Part shown: positions 14,466 to 27,540 of the stretch, piece by piece
How positions within the stretch are numbered: the stretch's first letter is position 1
How the letters are laid out: each line of letters begins with the position of its first letter
DNA from: Bradysia coprophila
Lineage: Eukaryota > Arthropoda > Insecta > Diptera > Sciaridae
DNA: 64,000 nucleotides
Assembly (NCBI RefSeq): GCF_014529535.1
Contig: NW_023503409.1
Span: 9,362,390-9,426,389 of the forward strand
Direction of reading: 5' to 3'
Notes under the pieces: generated by a model
The model's database searches: none
Told to the model about the DNA's origin: nothing
The model's input: the letters and a program-made list of their open reading frames with translations, nothing else
Position numbers and translations under genes: made by a program

Positions 14466-15553
14466 ATCAAACTAGAAATTGCTGGCTAAAAACAGTCATA
14501 ATATTTAGTAAACATTTTCAATTTGAGCGGTTCAGGGGCTGTGAAACGTAGTATGGAACAGGAAACTATTGTAGAAACAACGATCTCGTGAACCTTCAGA
14601 GACTCCAGTGGATTCTTGAATTCAAATTTTAAGGATCTCATTTCGAACTTAGAATTTTCACACTATTTATGTCTGTCTTGCTTCCGTTTACGGATTATCT
14701 TTCGATAAATCAAAGTGGTGTTTGGAGGCGAAGGAAATAAAACTCAAGTCCGCAACAGGACTCCCTATACATTCAATTAAAATTGATCTAAAAGTAAGGG
14801 ACAATGTGTCTCAGTGTTCTGATTTTAATTTGAAATTGTTTACATTGGTGGAGCAATTTGCATAGCTGGCAAACGATCTACTTCGAATACGAAACATAGC
14901 TTCCGCTAGAGAATTTCAACATCGATGAAATTCATCAAAATAATTAGTCAGTTGAGTCCTGGATCACTCTGTGTATACATTGGAATGCATTTCAAAATAA
15001 TTGGGCGAGTGAAATCAGAGGATCACCATACGAAACAGCAAATCGGTTTCTGTATCGCTCACCTTCCAAAAATTTTATTTACAAAATTGTTTTAACGATA
15101 AATAATGCAAAATCGACGAAACTCTCAATGAAATCTGATTTAAATGAGCGATGAAAGCAATGAAATCCCGAATTTACCTCTGTAGAAACTTTTTATGGAC
15201 GTGACAGACTGGACAGATTCTAGTAATCAATTCTTCTTAGATTTTCATTGACGTAGACCCTAAACAAAATCGCCCCAGAACGCATCGAACCATTGATAAA
15301 TTACATTTTCTTAGAGCTGCCGCATGGAATGACGTTTATTCAAATCGTTGGTTTCTTCTTTCAAATCATTTTTGATCTGTCTGACATATATTTTGATAGG
15401 AACAGTGCGGTATACTACAACGATTTCAAGCAAGCCATGTACACTACTAATTAAGCCGGCATGGAGCAATAGTAGATTAAGTATGTACCGTCTTTCAGAA
15501 TTTCGTTTTGACTGGCCGAATTTGCTGAGTGAGTTCCTGACGAGTTAAAACAA
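14466..15553. other. Upstream of eIF2B delta, nothing recognised
   Basis: AT-rich sequence with no conserved coding exon that I can identify. The first 50-100 bases would hold the eIF2B delta 5' UTR and promoter. A mirrored pair (AGATCGATTT near 14183 and AATCGATCTT near 14140) is small and may be chance. Confidence 0.4.
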
Positions 15554-15747
15554 TACAGTGTTTAAGGAGAGCGAAAACCAGTTAAATTTAATTGGTCTCG
15601 GGGTCAGCTGTCAAATATTCATCAATGAGAAAAGAAATTGAGAGTTAAGGCCAGTTTAAATTTGTATGTGATTTCTCTCATTTTGACGTGTGACCCCGAG
15701 ACCAGTTTAAACAAAGTGGTCAAAAATCGCTCTCCATAAACACTGTA
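15554..15747. mobile_element. Mariner-like MITE, copy 1
   Basis: A 194-base unit bounded by TA and the inverted ends CAGTGTTTA-GGAGAGCGA / TCGCTCTCC-TAAACACTG. The arms pair further inward (GGTCTCGGGGTCA with TGACCCCGAGACC). There is no ORF. TA at both outer ends is the expected Tc1/mariner target duplication. A copy of the same length at 59888-60081 differs by about nine bases by eye, so the family moved fairly recently. Confidence 0.85.
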
Positions 15748-18700
15748 TTGATATATACTGTATGCGTCGAAAGCCGTCGTTTTCAGCACGATGAATAAAA
15801 AATTACACAGACATTTCAGCGATACAAAATGCAATTTACATCCCGGTATACTGAAGAAGTATTAAACTGACTGTAAAAAAATCAGTTCTAAGTATACACG
15901 GCTAGTGTTGAACAAATTGTGTTCCATTCATTGTGAAGTGTTTTCTGCTGGTGAGAGAGTGCGGTCTTCGTGGCCTTCATTACGTCATTGCTTAAGCTAT
16001 TTTTAAAGTGATGAAAGCACGTGCAGAATTTATCGAGCCGCCAAATTGAATGGTATCCTCTCTTTCTCTATTAGACTGTTTTCTACCGTCGTCTCTGCTG
16101 ATAATATTATTTTGTGTGGCGGTTCCATGTAAGTTATGGTGTGTATACGGCGCGACTGTCAACATTGTCATTTTTATATAAGTGCTGTTTTTAGAGGTAT
16201 AAAGTTTTCTGTGGTTCAGAACAGAAAACATTTTATTTTAAACGTGAAAAGTAGTGTGTGCTTCTGTGTAACTGGACGAAAAAAAAGAGCTTCGTATCAG
16301 TCAACATTTATATTTGTGATTACAACTCCATAGTTTAGTCAACATACAGTTTGATTATTTATTTCTAAATTCTGTGTTTGTCATACGCCACCTGTATATA
16401 TGTTTGGTAAGCGTTGCATTGCAATTTGTTGTTTCTTTTCCGAGTATTTAATCATTGTGGTTGTTAAAATTAGCAAACACTAAATCTGTGTGGCAAGGCC
16501 AAGAAAAAGAAAAACGAATCCATTCGTTTAGACATTGCGATTTTATCTGATGAACTGTGCACTACCTTCTTGCACACGTTGTCCCGATTTTCTTTTTTTA
16601 AATTTATTCCATAAACAACTTCGGTTAATGTGACGTGAATAGAAATTCAATTTTAATTATAAACATTATAAATTCGATATAGGTGTAGGTATATGTTATA
16701 TATAGCAGTAGCAGATACACAACGGTAGGCTGGTCTCCGGGTATACGAAAATCGATTTGTTTCAATGCGTTTTCGGTACTCTCTCACCCACGAATATATA
16801 AATTTGATGTGCGCTCATCGATTATTCGAAAGGTTACCAAACTATTATATTTAGCTCGGCAGACAGATATTTCATTTTATCCAAAACTAATAGCTCGTTA
16901 TAATCAAATTGGTTGTTTCATATAAATGTTTAGCATAAATATAACACACTTCGACATGATACGACAACAGTGTCATAAAACCATTCATGGGTAGGGTGGA
17001 ATGAAAATGAATATAAAACTAGCAGATGGAAAGCCATCTATATTTGCCCTTTTTCAAAAGACTATATATTACTATGACAACGGCAGGCCTGGACTAGTCT
17101 TACTGGACTTCCAGGCGGTTGCAATTTTTTTATGAAAATTTCAATCTGTGGGCCTTTTGGTGGCCAGACTTGTCAGCGACGACGAATGTGGTCTTATATT
17201 GCTGATGAAGTAGTAGATTTTGCATCAATCTGTTGAATACAATTTCGATAAAAAGAAATAGGTTTCTTCCATCGTACGGTAAAAACGAATTTTGACAGGC
17301 CGAAACAATACCATCTCTAGCAACCAAACTACTTTTATTAAGGTGGTGAAAGTATCAAGTAGCCTTTGAAATTTACATGTACATTACAGCGTAGTCAGTC
17401 AAAATGTGGAATAGTCTTTGTAGAATACAAAGAAATAAGGTGTGAATTTGACACAGAGAGCTGAGAGTTTGTTTGCTAGAGAGAGTATTGGCCGAAAACA
17501 ACCGACCGTCATCCATAGAAGCAAACATAACCGCAACTTAAACAAATTTGTTCGTTAAAACTTCAAAGTGATGTTGTGTTGGCTTCTCTGTGGATGACGA
17601 TTGACATTTTGAACGGCCTTGGAAGAGACCTATACCAGACTCGACAATTACACTGTTGCATCTGTAATACACGGTTAAAAGGTCAGGGTTAAACCTGAAA
17701 TTCATTTTCCGATAATTATGGCGGAAAATAGATATATGTTGCAATGCAACCAAACTGGGTTAAATAATCCAATTATGTGGTAGGAAAACGATACGTCAAA
17801 CAGGTATAATTATAGACCAATGCTGTCGATGTTGAAATTCTACTCATATTTATCGGAACGCAATTATGCTCCTCGCACAAGTTCTTCATTCAAAACAACA
17901 AAATATCAATTCTAATGGGCGCGAAATAAGTCGTTACAACGAAAATAATTTTTTACTGTATACGAACTTGAATTTGAATATATTTATTGTCAGACGTGTC
18001 TCATTATCTTTCATAATTTTGTTATTAATAAATTCGTTTAGCTTGCGGTGGCATCGTCAAACCTGTACAACTAATTGAAATATTTATAAGTTAAATTTGG
18101 ATTAACATTTTTATCAGTCAACGGTCGCATGTCACATTCAACTTTGAATTCGAATCCAGTCTTTGGGAAATCAAATCGACAACAGAGTTAATTGTTTACG
18201 ATAAAGTGTCTGTGCTATCACTGATTTCAGTCGTTTTCAAGTGTATCACTATACACGTTTAAGCTTTTTTGTTCAGTAATCGCTGTCTTATCGCTCTTAA
18301 AGAAGAGAGAATCACTTTGCCGACCATTTAGACCGGACAAAATGTTTTTAAATGCTATAGCGGCTCGACATTTTCACTATATCAAATATCATGAACTTTC
18401 GACGAAATTAACATTTAGATTTGGAGGATACTACACGTCACGTATATATCACATGACAGAAGTGATTTGAGCCGAGGTCGAGGTCAATAACCACCCAAAA
18501 ACAATTTCCCTAGAATCCATAACATAACTAGGACAACGATACAAAGGTGAAGAGTTCAGTTCTGAGTGCTTGTTGATGCAACGCAAGGCAGAGGTCGATA
18601 AACATGAAAATGTGTTCAGGTACAATGTACATAAAAGACCCGATTTGGGATTTTTCTAAGCACTCCAATTTCTATCACCTTCATCATCTGATGACAAAGT

Positions 18701-19668
18701 TTCCAAATTTATAAAATAGTCAACAACCTGTTCAACGTTGCAAATTTATGCTGTCTTGTAAAGGAGCCGGTGGAACAACTGATGGATGATGGACAGTCCT
18801 ATACTGTCCTAGGGCCAACACCGGACTCTGAGGCCGAAACAGTACTTCCGTTTCGATAGAAGTCTCTTTCAAATTCACTGTACGTGATGATCAGTTGGGG
18901 AGGGAAGAGCTAATAATCTGTTAAGGTTTGATTGAGTTCAATCATTGAGTTCATTTTTGTGCAAATCTTGTCGTTATCATCGAAGTGTATCGTTGTTTGT
19001 AGAATGGAATGAGCAAACCAAACTATTACCCGTCACAAATGGTGAATCTAACTCTAAAGTATTTTCCGCCGGGCACAACATTCAAAATGCTACCGTTCAT
19101 CAATAAAGCGTAATGCTACAAGATACCAAGCATTCCGAAATAGTACGTAGAATTGAAACTTTGATCGGTCATTAATTTCAACGGATTCACTTTTTGCGTG
19201 ACTGACTTTTTTTCCGTTCCTTCTCTCGTTCAATTAGATATCGATGCAGTCAAGTACGTATTGCAGATGATTAAATATAATGACTGTTAATAAGTAAATG
19301 CCTGTAATAATAGTGTTTCTTACAAATAAATGCGTTCATACGGTCGTAACGGGTCGCTGATGTCTATAGTGATACTGATAATGTGTTTCTGTTTGTAGAT
19401 AGAGTGAATTACGTATGATGTAATAGTAGAAGTGTAATAGTTTCGATTTTAATTCTGTGTTGCTGCATTGATGAAATTTTAATCACCACAGGTTGACACG
19501 CGTATAACATTGTAACTATCGATAGTCAATATGCATACAATCGCTTATTGTTTCAATTGGGTTAAAGAAAATTCCTTGTCTTGACCCCAACGTTAATTAT
19601 TCTCTCATTTTCTTGTGCACTTGACTAACAACTTTATTTTAACATTTTTTTGATTTTTGTGGTTTCAG
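15748..19668. other. Long non-coding stretch before the PAQR gene
   Basis: No coding exon is supported. The missing 5' exon(s) and promoter of the PAQR gene probably lie here. A weak foldback at about 17505-17610 pairs CGTCATCC-ATAGAAGC with GCTTCTCTGTGGATGACG. The rest is AT-rich single-copy-looking DNA with short chance ORFs. Confidence 0.4.
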
Positions 19669-21432
19669 ACAACGTTGATGGCCACAATGCCAATTCGCAA
19701 ACAAATTCATTCAACGATGAAAGCCACAAAACGAATTCCATGGTCGAAAGTATCATCCCGTGGCGAATTTGGTTAAAAATTTCGAGTAGTCTGAACGATC
19801 CGTGGAATCAGTTACGCTACATAAAATGGATGAATAAACGTGCGAACGGTCGTACAGCTTATGTTCCGACGGAGGTGAGTTTTGATTAAAGTGAATTATT
19901 ATCATCTGGAGTATCGTCACCCATAGCAAATGTTAAAGGCTGAATGTCCGGTGAATCAAGTGCAGGAAAAGATTTTATTTTCAATTTACCGAAAATACTT
20001 TGTCAACAGATTGTCGTGAGATACACACACACCCTTGCCGCGGTAGTAAAACGTTTTAGCAATCCAATTGTCTGTGTCTGTCTCCATCACGTGCTTTCTT
20101 ATTAGTTTCTAATTTTAACTTTATCGCTCGCAACTATTTCTCAGCTTATCAATTTCATTCCTTACATGTTTTACAGTAACATCTGAGCTTGTGCGTGATC
20201 ATTTGTGACGGTATCGTGCCGATTACAGTGACCTTTTCACTTTTTTGTTTTATTTCGGGTGTTAACCGTATTATATGTTGTGCTCTAATCGGAAATACGT
20301 AAACTAAACATCGAAACAAACTTTTCACATATTTCATTCAAAAGACAATTATGAGCAGCACGAAATTTAATTGAAGCGACTGCTAACAAAGCCCAGACAA
20401 AATCGATAATTGAAAATCGATTTCCGAATTTGAAAATCGAAAATTGTTTCTTTGCATCAGATTGAACATATAGCCAATGTGGTTACTCATGGAATATGGG
20501 TCATTCCTGCGATTTATGCTGCATTACAATTACTGTGGAGAAGTCATTCCTCTTCCCAAATTGTCGTTGCCATTGTTTATGGTTCGTCGCTTGCCTTACT
20601 GTTCATCGTTTCAACAATCTTCCATAGCGTTTTTTATTGCAACCATAACAGGTAAGGAAGCAGAAAGCATTTTCACTCTAAACGCGACATTTTCAAATTT
20701 TTTCGATTTTCTCTATTCAGGCAACTGAAGGATGTGATGCATAGATGTGATAGGGCTGTGATTTAGTAAGTGTTTGAGTAGTAACTCTCGTTGCTGGTCA
20801 TGGTGCCACAATATTTACGTTCTCGTTTAATTTTCTAGTATTTTCATTGCTGGTTCATACTTTCCATGGTTGAGTTTAAGCACGACGGTCCACTCAAGTT
20901 TTCTATTTTTCTCGTTGAAATGGACTGTGTGGCTACTCGCAGCTCTAGGAATTTTATATCAACAAGTAAGTTGGCGTACCTCCAACCATTGTCTTCATAG
21001 CAAAACTTTTTCCACTCTTCACATTCACAGATCTACCACGAACGGTACAAATGCTTGGAAACCCTACTGTACATTGTAATGGGACTAGGTAAGAATGGGG
21101 AATTGATTGTAGTAACTTGACATCCATGTGTAACGCCATCATTCGTTTAACAGGCCCATCGATATTAATTATAACATTGGGACACGAATTTAGCGGTATG
21201 TCCGAACTGAAAATGGGCGGATTAATGTATCTGATCGGAATATTCTTCTTCAAGGCGGATGGTTAGTGTCACATTTCAGAATTGAATTGTCTGAAAAATT
21301 GTTTAATTTTTTTTCTCCCCCGCTTCAGGCTCGATACCGATGGCCCATGCAATCTGGCATCTATTTGTCGTAATCGCAGCATCGTTTCATTACTTTGCAA
21401 TTTTGAATTATCTGTTTCCCAGCGACATATAG
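19669..21432 (+). CDS. PAQR-family membrane protein, MMD-like (PAQR10/11 type)
   Basis: A seven-helix protein of the progestin and adipoQ receptor/haemolysin III superfamily; MMD members sit in Golgi and other internal membranes. Exons: 19669-19874, 20461-20651, 20721-20765, 20839-20965, 21031-21088, 21154-21261, 21329-21432, all in phase. Helices are evident, for example HIANVVTHGIWVIPAIYAA, a VVAIVYGSSLALLFIVST segment, the LLYIVMGLGPSI segment and HAIWHLFVVIAASFHYF near the end. The superfamily's metal-site residues are present: S-x3-H (STIFH), Asp in MHRCDRAVIY and H-x3-H (HAIWH), consistent with a zinc-dependent hydrolase-type core. The first listed exon is open back to its AG at 19668; an in-frame ATG is at 19740, but an upstream coding exon is also possible. 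C terminus ILNYLFPSDI. Confidence 0.85.
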
Positions 21433-22124
21433 CCTTTGAATGGAACGGTACCACCTAATTAGTGAATCGATGTTTAACGGAGTAAATTGTGTGAAAGCGT
21501 ATTGGTTGCCATTGCACCAATCGATCCGATTATACCAGATGTAGTTTAAGTTGTGAGAAAGTAATGAAATTATTATTTATAGATTAGGGGCTAGCGTAAT
21601 TATTTAAAAAAAAAAAAGATACGGAGAAGGAGAAGAAGAAAAAACGTAACGCTCTTCTAATGATGATTAATGTACAAGTTTTCATGACAAACGAAAAGGT
21701 AAAACTTTTTTATTTTATTATTATTTCGTAGATAGTAAACATCAGGGTATACAATAATATTGTGCTTGGTCGGTCAGTAGTGATGAGTATAATGTGGTGA
21801 GGAAACGATATAAGATTTCTCCAGCTTGACTTAAATCAATTTCAAGTGACAATATATGCGATATTGAACCATGTGATTTAAGACCAAAATGAGAAACGAA
21901 ACGAACATTTAATGTAGAAAAAATTGCCAAATTCTTATTCAGGATGATGATTTTCATAATTTTTTTGTTTCTGTTTATTATAACTAGAATTTATAGTGTT
22001 CCTAATAAGTAAAACCAATTTTGTAGTAGAATTATTGATCCGTTTACAATGTGTCTCCGAAAAAAATATATTTTTCTTAGAAAGTTTTAACATTTTCGTC
22101 GACTTTTCATGATCCGACTAAAGC
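21433..22124. other. 3' flank of the PAQR gene
   Basis: AT-rich, with several poly(A)-like runs (a long A run at about 21606) that fit a 3' UTR end for the rightward PAQR gene. No coding sequence recognised. Confidence 0.4.
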
Positions 22125-22267
22125 CAGTGCCGCACTGGCTCAAAAAAAACCCTTCGGGCGTTGTATGAAGAAATTTTTCAAGAGGCACTTCCTTGCCCTT
22201 TATCTATACAAAAATCAAAAGACCCTTTGAGAATCGCCCGAACGCGTATAATGCCAGTGCGGCACTG
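22125..22267. mobile_element. hAT-type MITE, CAGTGCCG family, older copy
   Basis: A 143-base element with ends CAGTGCCGCACTGG and CCAGTGCGGCACTG and inner arms CCTTCGGGCG / CGCCCGAACG. It is clearly related along its length to the copy at 36317-36458. The flanking octamers ACTAAAGC and ACGAAATC match at 6 of 8 bases, fitting a decayed 8-base target duplication. No ORF. Confidence 0.75.
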
Positions 22268-24374
22268 ACGAAATCGACTTATCATCTGTCAATGATGATG
22301 ACGTTAACATTTTCATATGAATGATGATCTCTAGCTAGAGTTCTTTTATATAGCAAAACAAAAATATTTAAACGAAAGAAGTACAAGATTTTGTATCAAA
22401 AACATTAAGCGATACTTACAACAAAAGATTCAATTGTCGTTTTGCCAAAAAGTTTTATGGATTTTTCTTTTGCGATTTTTTTCCACTCAACGCATCATTG
22501 ATCATTGAGCCGATCCATACATTTACGAAACACTTGGCTTGAACATTTTCATGTTAATTTATTCTGATAAATTCGAGTGAAAGATGAATCTGGAAAAAAG
22601 AAATTCTTACCCCATAGCCTTGCCGATTGCCTTGTTCATAATTGTGCGAATGATTATTGCTAATAACAAAATTCAACAAGTGAGAAATTCCGAGAGACAT
22701 TTTTAGTACGCCGCTATTTCGAATTTACGAAAGCAAGCCTCATCGACCAGTTTGTGCAGATTTTTGCAACTTTTCGTATTTTTTTCGGAAGCAAAATAAA
22801 CTTCCAAATTTTCATCTCTTCCTCATCCTTCCACATGTAGTCCGGAGAAACGTAAAGCAGAGAGTCGTTTCACTCACACGACTGTGTGGAATGGAAGAAA
22901 GAGAACGCTAAACATATTGGATGAAGTACATACATACAGTCGACGACTTTGAAATAAGTGATGGATTCTGCTTCAGCTGTTTCACTCATACAAGCAAAAC
23001 TGCTTTCAAATGTTTATCCTGTTAAATATCACACAATTTAACACACAAAGTAGTGGTAAAACCGTTTGAAGACTTAACAACACAAAATGCGTCACTTATT
23101 TGAAAGTCGCTGACTGTGTGTGGAACGAATGAAGCAAACAGAACCCACAAAAAAACAAACTTATCTTAAGTTCTGTTTAAATAAATTTTCTACGGGCTTG
23201 CGAGTATCTATTGAAATTTGCAGTACGCGTTTGAGGTGACGAAATATTTGTACAATAGAATGCGCTTCATAAACTTTCTCCATGCATTTTGCCGTTTGTA
23301 GAGAGTTGGGGTGACTGAAACTCAAAGCATTCTGGAATACAGTTAATGGAAACCAAATTTGTGTGCAAGATTACTTCAACCGTTTTACCAGCTGGTCCAC
23401 TCATACAAACTTACTGCTAATATGTCTCTATACGGAATTCATCGTTACACTCGCTCGCGTGGTAGTGATAAAACCGTATACATGCATCAGAGTGACTGTA
23501 TGAGTGGAACAGCTGTTATTGAAGCTGAAGCTAACAGAGAAATGAATTCGGATGACTTTAAATGTCTTAATGTACCTCATTTTCGCACAGACTGGTTTAT
23601 AAAGCTTTAGCTTGTTACCCCACCGATTCAAGTAACGGAAAATCTTATGAAACTCTGGTTTCACTAAAGCAACCATTTCTCCGAAATGAAGTTTTACCAA
23701 CCCCGCGGTTATTTGACCAACAAAATCAGACGAAACAGAAATCAATCTTAACTCAAATTTTATTTAATTGTGATAAGCTGAAACGTTTGACATTAATAAG
23801 GAAGGTGAATCGAAACAAAAATAATTATTTTTTTATACTTAAATGTGTGCTCTTACCGGAAATGTTAGCGAATTTTAATTTTTAAACGACCTGCGACAAT
23901 GTGTATTTATGGTTTGCCGGATTTTAGGCTAGCAAACGGCATTTTAATTTAAGTTCGGTTGCTATAATAGATGTGTAAACGTTAGCGTGCAATGGAGAGT
24001 CGCCTTTTAACTCTAAACTAACTCTAAAATGTATACAAACGACAAAAATACACTCAACGCAAATGTAGAGCTGCTCAAATATTAGCTGAACAAAAAAAAA
24101 TTAATTAATTAAAAATATAAATTTAGCTTTCCAACACTGAACCCCTGCTTCCTCAAATTTGCTTTTATTTTTTAGCTATAATTTACCGAACGCAACATTC
24201 AAGATTTTAGTTCCGATTCACAGTATTTAAGTTAGAGAAGAAATCACATTGAATCTCAAGATAAAATTTGTGGGTGTTGTGTAGTTAGTCAACGGAATTT
24301 ATTTTTGTTATAAAATAGTAAATAATGAATTTATATAGAAACCAAATATACTTACCACGTGATTAAAATTAGTT
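22268..24374. other. Non-coding, with an inverted-repeat element
   Basis: At about 22938-23115 the ends CAGTCGACGACTTTGAAATAAGTGA and a closely matching complement (with CAGCGACTTTC) define a roughly 178-base MITE-like unit with 25-base ends; its target duplication is unclear. The remainder, including a short ORF at 23359-23610, shows nothing I recognise. Confidence 0.45.
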
Positions 24375-24545
24375 TAATGTTGAACATGTTGTGGTGACTT
24401 TTATTTGGGAGCTTTCAGGTGATCCGTTTTCGTTGTTACGTCTTGTTGGCACAGTTTTAAGCGAAAGAGAGAGAATACCTTTATTAGACAATCTTTGGTG
24501 AAATTTTACAATTTTGAGAAACTCGTTAGGATTAATTTTCTCAAA
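24375..24545. repeat. Duplicated flank of the peritrophin gene pair, copy 1
   Basis: The stretch starting TTAATGTTGAACATGTTGTG resembles 27364-27540 (same order of blocks: GACTTTTATT, TTTCAG, GATCC, TTTTCG, GGCACAGTTT, GAGAGAGAAT). It lies at a similar distance beyond the 3' end of the first peritrophin gene as its partner does beyond the second, which shows that the tandem duplication included flanking DNA. Confidence 0.6.
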
Positions 24546-24651
24546 GTCGATCTGTCGAATGGTCGAATGTCTTGTCATCGTTAGGTCGTTAGGTTGTCAT
24601 CGTTAGGTTGTATCAGGAATTGCTGAATTTATTTAAATTATGATACATTTG

Positions 24652-24960
24652 CACTGATCAAATAATTTCTGTGTGCCGATCTAACAACAGCTGGTTTTGC
24701 ATCTTCAACTGGTCAACACTGTAACAATTGTTTACTTTGTGTTTATCTTGCTGTTCTCTTGATATACACCATTTTGTAATAACCAAGTTTCTACCATTTA
24801 AAAAATGTCTTTAAACATTTGGTTATTGTAAAATGCTGCTGAATATGTGTGTGTGACGGGTAACAACCGATAAATCCAGATCGTACTAACAATGAAGTAG
24901 ACACCAGCTGATACAAAATCAGCTGTTGCACATTAGCACACCGAAATTATTTGATCATTG
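24652..24960. mobile_element. Inverted-repeat element with nested hairpin
   Basis: The ends CACTGATCAAATAATTTC and GAAATTATTTGATCATTG are inverted repeats; similarity continues inward for about 50 bases (AACAGCTG, TTTTG, ATC blocks). In the middle, CATTTTGTAATAACCAA (about 24769) is mirrored at about 24820-24836, forming a second hairpin. No target duplication was clear and there is no ORF. Confidence 0.5.
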
Positions 24961-25226
24961 TATCTAAATTTCAATAAACTAACAAAACTTCATTAGAAAT
25001 TAGAGAAAATATTTCAGTAAAATAGGATCGGACATAACGAAAAACTGGATCTATCAAAGAGTTATCAAGTATATACGCAGATTCGAGCAGAAATGCTACC
25101 TTCTTAAATCGTTGCTTCCATTTTTTTTTACCGGAATAAAAAACGATTCGTTTGAACGAAATCTCTTAGCAAACTTCTGGTCAAAATTTTATTTTCCCAT
25201 TTTTGAACCTAAACTCGATCAAATGC

Positions 25227-26261
25227 TTACAATCGAACACATACCGTTTTCTCAAATTCATGACCTGCCGGACATGGTTTCAGTGTCGAGTACAATTTTT
25301 TCGCAGAATCAAATCGGCATTCGTAGTAGTAAGTTCTGTCCGGCGTATAAGCAAATTGACCTTCAGACTTGCAAGTGAATGTGCACGAAACAGGAAAATC
25401 ATCCAAATTAGGTTTCGTTCCTGTGGGACATTGGAATATCAACGGTTGTTCCGGTGCTGGAAGGCACAAAGCAACGAATTGAGCATTGTTGGCGTAATTT
25501 ATGGCAATGTTTTTCGTAGTTGTGCCATCACAGCCTGTTACGGTGACGCATTTGGATGGAGTGCTAGTATACAAACAGAACTGTTTGGATGCAGAGTTGG
25601 GATCGAATACGTAACCAGGTGGACATTCGATCGTCTGCTCTTTGATTTCGCTATTTGCCATGTAACAATTGTGGTAGATTTTGCAGTTGGCTTTGTAAGA
25701 AACGGACGGAAATTTATTAAAATGATTTGAGCGCAAAGATATTTCTTTCGTGAAAACGTACCAGGATCTGGGTAATCGCCAACACCTGTACATTGGAACG
25801 TTGAAACCTTATCAGGGCATTCTGAGGATGGCGTTGCTGTACAAACGGGTGTTCCCGATGTAGAGTTAGCACAGTATGGTTTTTCTGCAGGACATGGGAC
25901 AGTATATCCTGATGTGGCGGTGGTACAAGTCTGTTTTTGATTAATCATTGTGAAAAGGCGGAACCTTTCTAAATGTACAACATACCACTACAGCTGTAGA
26001 ATCACAAACCGACGGATCTCCATTACAAAATGATTTTCCGATTTTTTCCGTACCAGTACAAATTTTGTCGGGTGTTAAAACAGCTCTTCCCGAAATACCT
26101 TTACCAGCCATCCGAATAACATGTCCAGCAGTGCGAATCTCACCCCAACCCGATTGAAACGTACAAAGCGAGAACTTTCAAAAGATTCAAGATTCAGTCA
26201 TTTTTCCACTTCAATTTCGCTAATAAACTGAACCTACCAAGAGCGCGACCAAAAACTTCAT
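25227..26261 (-). CDS. Secreted chitin-binding, peritrophin-like protein (intact copy)
   Basis: Probably a secreted, disulphide-rich protein of the peritrophic matrix or cuticle. Four exons in phase: 26261-26238, 26174-25986, 25930-25762, 25690-25227, coding 281 aa. The first exon and the start of the second give a hydrophobic signal peptide (MKFLVALLFSLCTFQSG). Mature sequence is Cys-rich in repeated blocks: a first from about KICTGTEKIG to PYCANS, a second from ECPDKVSTFQC to the CPPGYVF segment, and a third from FQCPTGTKPN to the C-terminal PCPAGHEFEKTVCVRL. The motif YPDP-NC-KIYHNC and following CPPGYVFDPN match type-2 chitin-binding (CBM14) domains; the first block is more divergent. A TATA box lies 50 bases upstream. 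A tandem paralogue lies 1.6 kb further right. Confidence 0.85.
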
Positions 26262-26308
26262 GTTGTTGTCTTGAGAAGACAGAAACATTTAACACCTAGA
26301 GGATTGCC

Positions 26309-26316
26309 CTTTTATA
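26309..26316 (-). promoter_or_regulatory. TATA box of the first peritrophin-like gene
   Basis: TATAAAAG on the reverse strand, within GTATAAAAGGGC, about 50 bases before the start codon. The same sequence at the same place precedes the second copy, so the core promoter was duplicated. TATA promoters are typical of inducible tissue-specific insect genes. Confidence 0.7.
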
Positions 26317-27363
26317 CGTTCCATTTCTCGTGTACATAGTTTGTGTATAGCAAATGTTTGGCAAAGGAAACGATAACGATAAGAGTGATCTTGACGAAGG
26401 TTAATACGCGTAATTATGCTACACACAATCTTTACATAGAAATTAGGAAATCTTTACAACTTACAACTCTGTTTGGATAATAACAGAACATTGAGATAAA
26501 AATATTTTATTTTTAACTGATACGACTATGATAAAATTATGTTGATCATAAAAAAAAGCTTCTTTTCTATGAAGGCTTAAGTTGTTACTTTGTCTTGGTA
26601 TTTCTGAGAAATTTTGAAATTTCGTTGAGGGAATTGGTGTAATAATTTCCATTGAGTTACTCCTCTTGTTTAATCGTATTTTACATGACTAGGGATGAAC
26701 ACACAAAAACGAGACTTTTCATTTTTATCCCGAGGAATGTAATGGATTTTATGGTAAGCTCGGAGAGGCAGTGTGGGTTTATCTTTGCATCGACACTCAA
26801 AAAATGAAATGCACCTGTTTCTGAATGGTTGGTCCAAATATTTATTTTGATGAGTTGGATTATGATTCCTTCCCCTTCGGCTTATAGGATCACCAACTCG
26901 TCAAAATAATCATTTAGACACAGGAGTATAATATTTATTACACGCTGAAGGCGTCGAAAGACAAGCTAGAAACATGATAAGTACGGTTTTCGACGCATGT
27001 AGCACTGTAGCACCAGGGTCTATTTTTAATTCATTAAAATTCTTTAAAATTCATTGGAAAATATGAAAAATAGGCCCTGTGTACACGTGAAGTACCTCAA
27101 AGTTACGGAGTTTTCCTGGTTTTTGGATCACGTGAAAAAATGTTGTTCCACGAAATGTTGGTATTGAATCAAGCTTTTAAGGAAAATTGAATTTTTTTAA
27201 TAAAGTTTTCACGTTCGGTAGATGTTTAACTTTTAATTTTTTCATATAAATCGCGTTTCCATTTTCCAGAAAAAAGTTTAGTTCCTCAGTTTCACATCAT
27301 ATGAGATGAAGAAAAAATTCGTAAAGCGGATTGACACAAGGGATACTTTTACCTTGTGAAGAT
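26317..27363. other. Spacer between the two peritrophin-like genes
   Basis: Non-coding. A small foldback at about 26848-26908 pairs TTATTTTGATGAGTTGG with CCAACTCGTCAAAATAA. At 27018-27082 CAGGGTCTATTTTT is mirrored by AAAAATAGGCCCTG, another MITE-like hairpin; a similar AAATAGGCCCTG motif occurs at about 1053. No genes recognised. Confidence 0.45.
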
Positions 27364-27540
27364 TCCTCTAATTGTTGAACATGTTGTGTGGACTTTTATT
27401 CGGACGAGTGAGGAGTGAGTTTTCAGGATCCATTTTCGGTGTAACGACTTGTGGCACAGTTTCAAGAACCGGAGAGAGAATGTGTACTCTGTACTTTTAG
27501 CGCCTTTTTTTAGACAAACTTAGGTGAAATTTAAAGAAAC
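27364..27540. repeat. Duplicated flank of the peritrophin gene pair, copy 2
   Basis: Partner of 24375-24545; it lies about 280 bases beyond the 3' end of the second gene copy. The shared blocks are in the same order with small indels. Confidence 0.6.
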
